A stretch of 64,000 bases of DNA, taken from NCBI RefSeq assembly GCF_031348265.1, contig NZ_CP133771.1, positions 868,001-932,000 of the forward strand, read 5' to 3'. Within the stretch, counting starts at the first letter, position 1. Each line of letters begins with the position of its first letter. The position numbers and the translations under genes are program-made. This DNA is from Streptomyces collinus (GTDB lineage Bacteria > Actinomycetota > Actinomycetes > Streptomycetales > Streptomycetaceae). Positions 45,293 through 52,413 of this stretch are shown in pieces. Below the pieces are notes generated by a model. The model was given only the letters and a program-made list of their open reading frames with translations, was not told where the DNA came from and did no database searches.

Positions 45293-46552
45293 CTAGCGCT
45301 CGGCCTCGGCGTGCTGGGGAGCGGCGGGTGGGGCGGTGTGCTCGGGCTCGGTGCCGGGCGCCGGGGACGTGCCGCGGGGCAGGAAGCCCTGCCCCGCCCG
45401 GAGCGCACGGGCGAGCAGGTGTGCGCGTCCGGCGGCGATGGGGCCGAGGACCGCGAGGACGAGGACGTACCCGGCGATGAACGGGGCGAGCCGGGCGTCG
45501 AGTCCGGCGCCGGCGGCCATGGCTGCCAGGATGAGCGCGAACTCGCCCCGGGCGACGAGGGTGGTCGCGATCTCGGCGGCGGGGTCGGTGCCGTAGCCGT
45601 ACACGCGGGCGACGAGCAGACCCGCGAGGACGTTCATGACGAGGGTCAGTGCGGCCGCGGCGGCGACCGGTCCGACGACGGAGACGATGTCGCCGGGGTC
45701 GATGGAGAGACCGAAGGCGAAGAAGAAGATGGCCGCGAAGGCGTCGCGCAGTGGATGCACGAGGTCCCTGATGCGCGGGCCGGAGGGGGTACCGGCCAGG
45801 ATCAGGCCGACCATGAACGCGCCGATGGCGTCGGCGACGCCGAGGACCTCGGAGACCCCTGCCACCAGGACGGCCACGCCGAGGAAGCTGATGACGAGCA
45901 GTTCGTTGTCACGGGTCGCGATGAGCCGCCCGACCGGTTTCGTGCCGTAGCGGGCCGCCGCGGCCAGCAGCAGCAGGAAACCGAAGGCCTTGGCACCTTG
46001 CAGGACCATGTCGCCGACGCCCTGGGCGCCGCTGATGACCGGCTGGAGGGCGGCCAGGTACAGGGCGAGGAAGATGTCCTCGACCACGATGACGCCCAGG
46101 ATGAGGCGCGTCTCCGGGCGGCCGATGCGGCCCAGGTCGATGAGGACCTTGGTGACGATGGCGGACGAGGAGATGCCGAGGACACCGGCGAGGACCAGCG
46201 CCTCCCGGAGGCCCCAGCCCAGGGCGAAGCCGAATCCCAGCCCCGCGCCGACGTTGAGCAGCAGGTAGATCCCACCCGCCGTCAGCAGGCGCCGGCCGCC
46301 GCTCCTGAGATCGTCGAGGTGGAACTCCAGGCCCAGGTAGAACAGCAGCAGCACCAGGCCGAGCGCGGCAAGCATCTCGAAGTCGTGTGCGTCCTCGACG
46401 ATGACGAGGCCCGGAGTGTGGGGGCCGAGCAGGATGCCCGCGAGCATGAACAGCGGGATGGTGGGGAGTCCGATCCTGCCGCCGAGGCGGGCGAGGAGGG
46501 CGGCGGCCAGGAAGGCTCCTCCCATGGCGAGAAGGCTGTCAGCGTGTCCCAC
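45293..46552 (-). CDS. CPA2 family cation/proton antiporter (KefB-like)
   Basis: Membrane antiporter of 419 aa with about 12 segments and the Na+/H+ exchanger fold: LPTIPLFMLAGILLGPHTPG, LLLFYLGLEFHLDDL, GISSSAIVTKVLIDLGR and AIGAFMVGLILAGTP. A Pro/Glu-rich cytoplasmic tail ends the protein and no TrkA-N domain is attached. The GTG start has AGGTGG upstream. It exchanges K+ or Na+ for protons. The TrkA-C regulatory partner often seen beside such genes is absent from the neighbouring DNA. Confidence 0.86.
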   Translation of the reverse strand: MGHADSLLAMGGAFLAAALLARLGGRIGLPTIPLFMLAGILLGPHTPGLVIVEDAHDFEMLAALGLVLLLFYLGLEFHLDDLRSGGRRLLTAGGIYLLLNVGAGLGFGFALGWGLREALVLAGVLGISSSAIVTKVLIDLGRIGRPETRLILGVIVVEDIFLALYLAALQPVISGAQGVGDMVLQGAKAFGFLLLLAAAARYGTKPVGRLIATRDNELLVISFLGVAVLVAGVSEVLGVADAIGAFMVGLILAGTPSGPRIRDLVHPLRDAFAAIFFFAFGLSIDPGDIVSVVGPVAAAAALTLVMNVLAGLLVARVYGYGTDPAAEIATTLVARGEFALILAAMAAGAGLDARLAPFIAGYVLVLAVLGPIAAGRAHLLARALRAGQGFLPRGTSPAPGTEPEHTAPPAAPQHAEAER

Positions 46553-46810
46553 GGATCACCACCTTCGAGGGCGCGCAGACGGATCGTTTCACCGGGCAGG
46601 GATGGATAGGGGCTCCTCCTTCAGGGGCCTTGAGGGGTGGCGTGGTGCGCCTCTCGGCGCGATCCGGGGCCGCGGCCGTGACGGCCGGTGCGGCGGTCCG
46701 GGCGGTGCTGCCAGCCTCACACGGGCACCGGTGGCGTCGCCATCGGTGCCGGTACCCATCTCCGGGTGGTGACGACACCCACCCGTCCTCTCCCTCCGTG
46801 GAAGAGACGA
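46553..46810. other. Intergenic region left of the biosynthetic locus
   Basis: About 260 bases with no convincing gene. It carries the antiporter promoter region and a GC-rich GGTGCCGGTACC-type palindromic patch near 46745-46760. Confidence 0.5.
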
Positions 46811-46843
46811 GTCTCCCCGCCGGACGCGAACCGGCGGGGAGAC
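46811..46843. terminator. Hairpin terminator closing the biosynthetic operon
   Basis: Perfect 13-bp stem GTCTCCCCGCCGG with a 7-base loop, 46 bases beyond the stop of the last leftward gene of the locus. Confidence 0.85.
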
Positions 46844-46889
46844 GACCGGGGCGAGCCCGGTGAGCAGACGGGTGCCGTGGGTAGGTGCG

Positions 46890-47192
46890 TCAGGCGAGGG
46901 GTTCGGAGACGAGCTGGACCACCGTCGCCGGGCCGGCCCTGAACGCGGTGGCGGCCGCGTCGGCCTCGACCATGTGCGGGCTGACGTCGTGCGCGGCGAG
47001 CGCTTCCTCGGACGACCACCGCTCGATCAGGACGAAGCGGTCGGGGGCGTCACACACCTGGTGCATGTCGTACTGGAGGCATCCCTCTTCGGCCCGCACG
47101 AGCGGGGCGGTCCGCTCGAAGGCGGCGATCTGGTCCTTCCCCCGGCCCGGGAGCGTGGTGATGTGGATGACGAGCCGTATCGGCTGGGACAT
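46890..47192 (-). CDS. Antibiotic biosynthesis monooxygenase (ABM) domain protein
   Basis: Small ferredoxin-like-fold protein of 100 aa. MSQPIRLVIHITTLPGRG, EEGCLQYDMHQ and FVLIERWSSEEALAAH are the usual ABM/YgiN blocks. Such proteins are cofactor-free oxygenases of quinol or polyketide intermediates, or simply binding proteins. It is last in the biosynthetic operon, 85 bp after hom, so an accessory oxidation role is possible. The start at 47192 is chosen over a longer Arg-rich extension. Confidence 0.82.
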   Translation of the reverse strand: MSQPIRLVIHITTLPGRGKDQIAAFERTAPLVRAEEGCLQYDMHQVCDAPDRFVLIERWSSEEALAAHDVSPHMVEADAAATAFRAGPATVVQLVSEPLA

Positions 47193-47277
47193 CTGTCGAA
47201 CCCTTCTTCTCCTGCTGTGGCCCGGCGGGTTCGCCGGGGCCCTGGTCACATGTCGCGGGGCGCCGGAACGCCGGCCG

Positions 47278-48570
47278 CTAGGTGTAGATGCGCAGCACCC
47301 GGCCGACCGCCCGGACGTGGTCCAGGTCGTGCAGCTCCTCCAGCGCGTCGTGGAGTGCGTGCTCGGGTGCCGGGAAGGTGAGGAACACGATGCGTGCCTG
47401 GGACTCCGAACCGTGCTGGTCCACTGTGCGGATCGACACGCCGTGCCGCCCGAACACCCCGGTCACCTCGGACAGCACGCCCGGTGCCTCGTCGACGTCG
47501 GCCCGGATGTAGTAGGAGTGCACCAGGTCCCGTGTGGGCCGCAGGGCCGCCGGCCGGCCGACGGGGACGCGCCGGTGGGTCCCGCGCGCCAGGTGTTCCG
47601 CGGCGCCGACGACATCGCCCAGGATCGCCGACGCCGAGGGGCGGGGGCCGGCGCCGTGCCCGTAGAACATGAGCTCACCGGCCGCGGACGTGGTCACGAA
47701 GACCGCGTTGAAGCTCTCCCGCACGCTCGCCAGCGGGTGATCGCGCGAGATCAGCGCGGGGAAGACCTGTGCGCCGATCGTGCCCCGCGCATCCGGCGGG
47801 CCGGTGAAGCGCTCGGCGACCGCCAGGAGTTTGATGTCGAATCCGAACCGGGCGGCCAGTTCGAAGTCCTCGGCGAGGAGGCCGGTGATGCCCTCCCGGC
47901 TGACGTCGTCGGCCACGACGGACCGGTTGAACGCCAGCGAGGCGAGGATGGCGATCTTGGACGCCGCGTCGGCGCCCTCCACATCGGCACTCGCGTCGGG
48001 TTCGGCGTATCCGAGTTCCTGGGCCTTCGCCAGTGCCTCCTCGAAGCCCAGACCGTCGGCCGTCATGCGGGTGAGCATGTAGTTCGTGGTGCCGTTGACG
48101 ATACCGGCGACGCGCGTCACGTCCTCGGCCAGCAGCGACTCCCGGACGGGCCGCAGGAGGGGCACGGCGGCCACCGCGGCCGCCTCGAAGAAGAGGTCCA
48201 CGCCCGCCCGGTCGGCCGCGGCGAACAGGTCGGGACCCGCGCTCGCGACGAGTTCCTTGTTCGCGGTCACGACCGGCTTCCCGGCGTTCAGCGCGGCCGT
48301 CACCAGCTCACCGGCCGGTGAGGTGCCGCCGATCAACTCGACCACGAGGTCGACGTCCTCGGCCTTGACGACGTCGTAGGCGTTGGTGGTGAAGACCGCC
48401 GGGTCCAGTGCCACGGAGCGCGGCTTGCCGGGATCGCGCACCGCGACCCGTACCAGTTCCAGGGAGATCCCGGCGACGTCCTCGATCGCGGATCGCCGTT
48501 CGAGAAGCAGTCCGGCGAACTCCTCCCCGACGGTTCCGCAGCCGAGCAGTCCGATGCGGATGTTCCTCAT
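47278..48570 (-). CDS. hom: Homoserine dehydrogenase, biosynthetic-locus copy
   Basis: NAD(P)-dependent enzyme of 430 aa reducing aspartate semialdehyde to homoserine. The Rossmann motif GLLGCGTVG (7-15), TANKELVA with Lys105, catalytic GADAASKIAIL (Asp201, Lys205) and a C-terminal ACT domain (about 340-425) are all intact, so it looks fully active. Its ATG overlaps the flavin reductase stop (ATGA), placing it inside the NRPS-PKS operon rather than in a hom-thrC-thrB cluster. It is either a self-resistance copy of a drug target or a precursor enzyme. Confidence 0.93.
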   Translation of the reverse strand: MRNIRIGLLGCGTVGEEFAGLLLERRSAIEDVAGISLELVRVAVRDPGKPRSVALDPAVFTTNAYDVVKAEDVDLVVELIGGTSPAGELVTAALNAGKPVVTANKELVASAGPDLFAAADRAGVDLFFEAAAVAAVPLLRPVRESLLAEDVTRVAGIVNGTTNYMLTRMTADGLGFEEALAKAQELGYAEPDASADVEGADAASKIAILASLAFNRSVVADDVSREGITGLLAEDFELAARFGFDIKLLAVAERFTGPPDARGTIGAQVFPALISRDHPLASVRESFNAVFVTTSAAGELMFYGHGAGPRPSASAILGDVVGAAEHLARGTHRRVPVGRPAALRPTRDLVHSYYIRADVDEAPGVLSEVTGVFGRHGVSIRTVDQHGSESQARIVFLTFPAPEHALHDALEELHDLDHVRAVGRVLRIYT

Positions 48571-49091
48571 TCCGGCGCCCTCACGCTCTCGGTCAGGCCG
48601 TGCGGCCGGTGGGTTCCGAAGCTGCGCCGGTGGTAGACCAGCGGTGCTTCGCCCCCGGCGGCCTCCGCCGCGTCGACGCGGCCGAGCACGATGACGTGGT
48701 CACCGCCGTCCACCAGGCCGGCCACGGTCGACGCGATCCAGGCCGAGCTCCGCGCCAGGCGCGGGACTCCGTGGTCGACGTCCCAGGAGGTGTCACGGAA
48801 CTTGTCGGTCCCGCTCCTGGTCGCGAAGGACATCGCCAGGTCGTCCTGGTCGGCGCCGAGGACGTTGAGGCCGAAGCGCCCCGAGTCGCGTATCGCGGCG
48901 AGCGTCCGCGACCCCCTGTCCAGACTGGCCATCACCATGGCCGGCGTGACCGACAGCGAGGCGAACGCGCTGACGGTCGCTCCGCACGGCGCGCCGTCGC
49001 GCGGCATGGCCGTCACGATGGACACGGGTGTGGCCACGCAGGCCATGACGTCCTTGAACGCCTCCTGCACGGTGGTTTCAGTGATGTTCAT
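48567..49091 (-). CDS. Flavin reductase family protein
   Basis: Protein of 174 aa with the flavin reductase-like split-barrel: FKDVMACVATPVSIVTAM, GATVSAFASLSVTPAMVMASLD and FGLNVLGADQ. It uses NAD(P)H to supply reduced FMN or FAD to a partner oxygenase, here very probably the luciferase-like monooxygenase four genes upstream. It overlaps the binding-protein gene by 14 bases and hom by four, so it is tightly coupled. Confidence 0.9.
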   Translation of the reverse strand: MNITETTVQEAFKDVMACVATPVSIVTAMPRDGAPCGATVSAFASLSVTPAMVMASLDRGSRTLAAIRDSGRFGLNVLGADQDDLAMSFATRSGTDKFRDTSWDVDHGVPRLARSSAWIASTVAGLVDGGDHVIVLGRVDAAEAAGGEAPLVYHRRSFGTHRPHGLTESVRAPE

Positions 49092-49935
49092 CGAATCCGC
49101 CTGTTCCCATCGCCAGGGTCTCCCCCGTTTCGGCAGGGTGCTTCCCCGTCTTCCTCGTCCGCGGCACGAAGGCCTCGTCCGCGGGATCCATGCCCAGGCC
49201 GAAGCCGAGACCGGGCAGTTCGTCGACGAACCAGCGCTCGACGAGCCGGGTGTACTCCTCGGACGCGAACACGTCGGCGAGGGCGTCGTCGACGGCGCGG
49301 ACGAACGCCGCGTCCTCGTGCCGCATCATGAATCCGTAGTTCTCCCCGCCGAGGCGCACGTCCAGAAGTTCCGTGCCCGCCGGCGCGCCGGAGCCGCGCA
49401 GCAGTGCGCGGAGGATCACCTCGTCCGCCACCATGGCGTCGATCTGCCGGTCTGCCAGGAAGGCGTCCCTGGCCTCGCCGATGGACCGGACCCCGACGAA
49501 GGCGTGGTCGAAGCCCAGGTCCGCGTGGCTCTCCAGGGCGGCCTGGCTCGTCGAGCCCTGGATGCCGACCACGCGCGGCCGGCCCGCCGTCAGGTCCGCG
49601 CCGGGCTTCAGGGCGATCCGGTGCGCGGTGCGGAACACCGGCCGGCTGAAGGCGCAGCGCCGCGAGCGTTCCCGCGTGATGGTCGTCGACCCGCATTCGA
49701 TGTCGATGCGGCGCTCTGCCAGCAGCCTCTGTCTCGTCGAGGAGGTGACCTCGACCGCATCCAGCGGCGGTACCCCGCCCGCTCCGGAGAAGACCCGGTC
49801 GAGGGCCAGCCGCGCCAAGTCGACGGAGTAGCCGACGGGACGGAATTCCGCCGTCGGGGCGTAGGAGAACGGTGGCGTGCTGCGCTGCAGCCCCACCCGC
49901 ACCGTCGTGCCGTCGTGTGGGTCAGTGAACAACAC
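49078..49935 (-). CDS. Signal-less family 3 solute-binding-like protein
   Basis: Protein of 285 aa with the family 3 amino-acid-binding fold: VRVGLQRSTPPFSYAPTAEFRPVGYSVDLARLALDRVF, ERRIDIECGSTTITRERS, and GYSVDL/NYGFMMRHEDAAFVRAVDDALADV. No signal peptide or lipobox exists: the GTG start lies inside the end of the thioesterase gene and residue 12 is already in the first beta-strand. No permease or ATPase is nearby. It therefore probably works in the cytoplasm, binding or modifying an amino-acid-like intermediate. The role is open. Confidence 0.78.
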   Translation of the reverse strand: MLFTDPHDGTTVRVGLQRSTPPFSYAPTAEFRPVGYSVDLARLALDRVFSGAGGVPPLDAVEVTSSTRQRLLAERRIDIECGSTTITRERSRRCAFSRPVFRTAHRIALKPGADLTAGRPRVVGIQGSTSQAALESHADLGFDHAFVGVRSIGEARDAFLADRQIDAMVADEVILRALLRGSGAPAGTELLDVRLGGENYGFMMRHEDAAFVRAVDDALADVFASEEYTRLVERWFVDELPGLGFGLGMDPADEAFVPRTRKTGKHPAETGETLAMGTGGFDEHH

Positions 49936-50692
49936 CGATCACCCTGTCTGTCGTGCCGTGGACCGCCAGTTCCCCGACCAGGTCGAGGACGGGCTCCGGA
50001 TTCGTCAGGAGGTACATGTGTCCCCCTGGCACCGTCCGCCGTGAGAAGCGCCGGGTCGTCAGCGACGCCCAGCCGGCCATGTCCCCGGGTGCCAGCAGCG
50101 GGTCCCGGTCGGCCGCCAGGCAGTGCACGTCGACCGGCAGCGGCCGTGGGACCAGCGCGGGGAACTCGCGTGCCATCCAGGCCAGGTCAGCGGCCAGGAG
50201 ACGCGCGTGGAACGCGTCGGCGGCACTGGTCAGGGTGTCGCCGCAGGCTCCCGGGTCCTCCGCGGGGCGGTCGTGGTCCGCTGGCGGCGGCTGCCGGCCG
50301 ACCTGGTCCGTGTACGGCGGCGGGGCCTGGGCCGACAGCACCACACGCGCGCGCCGCCGGTAGACCGCCCACATCGCGTCGGCAACCGCCCACGCGACGG
50401 TCGCGCCCATGCTGTGGCCGACGAGCAGGATCTCGTCGTAGGGCATCTCGCAGATCCCCCGGGCGATGCGCACGGCGAGCTCACCGAGGTCGTCGGTGAG
50501 CGGTTCCGCGGTGCGGTCCTCGCGCCCCTTGAGCTGGACCAGGACCACGTCCACGTGCGTGCGGAGCCGATCCGCCCAGCCGCGGTAGGACGACATGCCA
50601 CCGCCCGCGTGGTGGAAGCAGACGGCCACCTGCCGGTGACCGGGCCCGTACCGTCTGAGCAGTCGCGCTTCCTCGGAAGTGACCTGCTCCAT
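49922..50692 (-). CDS. Type II thioesterase
   Basis: Alpha/beta hydrolase of 256 aa in the GrsT-type thioesterase family. CFHHAGGGMSSYRGWADRL is the oxyanion region, LKGREDRTAEPLTDDL the family block, GHSMGA the nucleophile elbow (Ser94), with His225 in PGGHMYLL and an aspartate in AADRDPLL. It hydrolyses acyl groups from carrier proteins, either clearing mis-primed PCP/ACP or, as no TE domain is present in the synthases, releasing the product. Its ATG overlaps the previous stop by one base (ATGA-like TGATG). Confidence 0.9.
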   Translation of the reverse strand: MEQVTSEEARLLRRYGPGHRQVAVCFHHAGGGMSSYRGWADRLRTHVDVVLVQLKGREDRTAEPLTDDLGELAVRIARGICEMPYDEILLVGHSMGATVAWAVADAMWAVYRRRARVVLSAQAPPPYTDQVGRQPPPADHDRPAEDPGACGDTLTSAADAFHARLLAADLAWMAREFPALVPRPLPVDVHCLAADRDPLLAPGDMAGWASLTTRRFSRRTVPGGHMYLLTNPEPVLDLVGELAVHGTTDRVIGVVH

Positions 50693-51255
50693 CAGACAGC
50701 GGCCCGTGTCCGGGGCTGCTCGTGGCCCGCCGCTTCGACCCGGCGCAGTCCGGTGCGGTACTGCGCGGCGAGTTCCCGGTACTCGGCGGCCGTCTCGTCC
50801 AGCACCGACACGTCGCTGTCGCTCAGCGTCATCAGGACGGAGGGCGGCGTGCCCGCGATGAGGCTCCGGGGCGGGTAGACGGGGCCGGCGCTGAGCACCG
50901 CGCCCGCCGACACCCGGCAGCTCTCGCCGACCGAGACGCCGTTCAGCAGCATCGCGCCGATCCCGACGACCGTACCGGAGCCGACCGAGCAGCCGTGCAG
51001 AACCGCGCTGTGGGCGACCGTGACGTCCCGTCCGATGTCCAGCGGAGCGCCTGGGTCCGAGTGCAGCATCGCGTGGTCCTGGATGTTGGAGCCCCGGCCG
51101 ATCCGCACCGTCCCCTTGTCCCCGCGAACGGTGACGCCCGGCCAGAGACTGACGTCCTCCCCGATCTCGACGTCCCCGATCACCACGACGTCGTCGAACG
51201 CGTAGACGCTCGGGTGAACGCGCGGCTCGATGCCCTGGAAGCTGTACGTGCGCAC
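50692..51255 (-). CDS. Gamma-carbonic-anhydrase-like hexapeptide protein
   Basis: Left-handed beta-helix protein of 187 aa. NIQDHAMLHSD and VAHSAVLHGC supply the histidines that bind zinc in gamma-class enzymes (about His65, His82, His87). VVGIGAMLLNGVSVGESC and LIAGTPPSVL follow the usual YrdA/CaiE pattern. In this operon it may hydrate CO2, act on an acyl or aminoacyl intermediate, or serve as a trimeric scaffold. The GTG start is three bases after the monooxygenase stop, with GGGAG upstream. Confidence 0.8.
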   Translation of the reverse strand: MRTYSFQGIEPRVHPSVYAFDDVVVIGDVEIGEDVSLWPGVTVRGDKGTVRIGRGSNIQDHAMLHSDPGAPLDIGRDVTVAHSAVLHGCSVGSGTVVGIGAMLLNGVSVGESCRVSAGAVLSAGPVYPPRSLIAGTPPSVLMTLSDSDVSVLDETAAEYRELAAQYRTGLRRVEAAGHEQPRTRAAV

Positions 51256-51258
51256 AGG

Positions 51259-52413
51259 TCAGGCTCCCTTCTGAAGTAGCTGCGAGAGCCGGCCGAGGCT
51301 GGCCAGCACCTCGTCTTTGGACAGTCCGAAGTCCACGAGGCACGCGACCTCGTCCACCCCCATGTCGCGAAATCCCTCCAGCGTCTGCCGGGCCTGCTTC
51401 ACATCGCCGATGAGGGAGCTGGAGGAGACGTACCGCTGGAACACCATCTCCAGGAATTCGTCCCGGTCCGCGTCGAGGTTCTGCAGGGTCCGCGCCTTGT
51501 CCTGGGCCTCCGCCTGTCCCGACGTCGCGTGCTGCGTGACGAAGGAACCCAGGTACTCGATCATCGGCCCCCGGACGCGTTCCACGGCCTCGTAGGTGTC
51601 GGCGCCGACGTAGGTGTGCAGCATCAAGGAGACGACACCGGCCTCGGGGTCGAGTCCGGCCCGGGCGCGTGCCTCGCGGTAGATGCCGATGCGGTTCTGG
51701 AGCTCGGCCGGCCCGAAGTTGATGAGCGCCGTCAGGACGTTGAGGCCCTGCTCCCCCGCGAAGCGCCAGGAGTCGACGCTCTTCGACGAGGTGAGCCAGA
51801 GGGGGAGGTCCGGCTGCACGGGCCGGGGGAAGGTCAGGATGTCGTGGCGCTCCCCGGCGGGGTCGGTGCGCTCGACGGCGACGCCGCGCCAGAGCTTGCG
51901 CAGCTCCTCCCGTGACTCGTTGAGCACCTGGCCCCTGGTCTCGTACGCCTCGGGCTTGAGGACGAAGTCCCGTGAATGCCAGCCGGGCGCCACCGCCAGA
52001 TCGACGCGCCCGCCCGACAGGTTGTCGACGAGGGCCCATTCCTCCGCCACCCGCAGGGTGTCGTGCAGCGGGAGGTTCACGCTTCCGGAGCGGATGCGAA
52101 CGTTCTCGGTGATCACGGCGACGGCCGCGCCCAGGAGCGCCGGATTGGGATAGGCGCCGCCGACCTCGGTGAAGTGCCGCTCCGGCGTCCAGACCGCGTT
52201 GTAGCCCGCGCGGTCGACGAACCGGGAGACCTCGACCAGGAGGTCGTAGGGATCGCTGTCGCCGCTCAGTCCGGAGAAGAAGATGACGCCCAGTTCGGGA
52301 AGGGCCGGCGCCGGTGGCCGCTGGTCTCCGGCTGGTGCGGGTGCGTCCCCCGACCTCAGTTTCGCTTTCAGGCGTGCCAGTTGTCCGGCGTCCAGGAGGG
52401 AGTCGTCAGACAT
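51259..52413 (-). CDS. MupA-type luciferase-like monooxygenase
   Basis: FMN-dependent monooxygenase of 384 aa in the luciferase-like subfamily linked to NRPS/PKS pathways (MupA/Atu6756 type). After a charged N-terminus (LKAKLRSGD) it shows LGVIFFSGLSGDSDPYDLL, AVWTPERHFTEVGG, NLSGGRVDLAVAPGWHS and LWLTSSKSVDSWRFAGEQGLNVLTAL. Relatives hydroxylate the alpha-carbon of a carrier-bound beta-keto thioester. Its start overlaps the PKS stop by eight bases, and a flavin reductase is in the same operon, so a two-component system is likely. Confidence 0.88.
   Translation of the reverse strand: MSDDSLLDAGQLARLKAKLRSGDAPAPAGDQRPPAPALPELGVIFFSGLSGDSDPYDLLVEVSRFVDRAGYNAVWTPERHFTEVGGAYPNPALLGAAVAVITENVRIRSGSVNLPLHDTLRVAEEWALVDNLSGGRVDLAVAPGWHSRDFVLKPEAYETRGQVLNESREELRKLWRGVAVERTDPAGERHDILTFPRPVQPDLPLWLTSSKSVDSWRFAGEQGLNVLTALINFGPAELQNRIGIYREARARAGLDPEAGVVSLMLHTYVGADTYEAVERVRGPMIEYLGSFVTQHATSGQAEAQDKARTLQNLDADRDEFLEMVFQRYVSSSSLIGDVKQARQTLEGFRDMGVDEVACLVDFGLSKDEVLASLGRLSQLLQKGA

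Noticed and set aside
44583-45296. Rightward frame containing GLGHGFSFPEPERF, briefly suggestive of a conserved motif
   Set aside because: It lies antisense to the DUF3040 start and has no supporting homology beyond that stretch and no ribosome site.
46890-47192. ABM protein as the main hydroxylase of the biosynthetic locus
   Set aside because: The MupA-type monooxygenase with its flavin reductase is a better match to alpha-hydroxylation. The ABM protein is separated by 85 bp and may be accessory.
49078-49935. Solute-binding protein as part of an ABC importer
   Set aside because: No signal peptide, lipobox, permease or ATPase is present.
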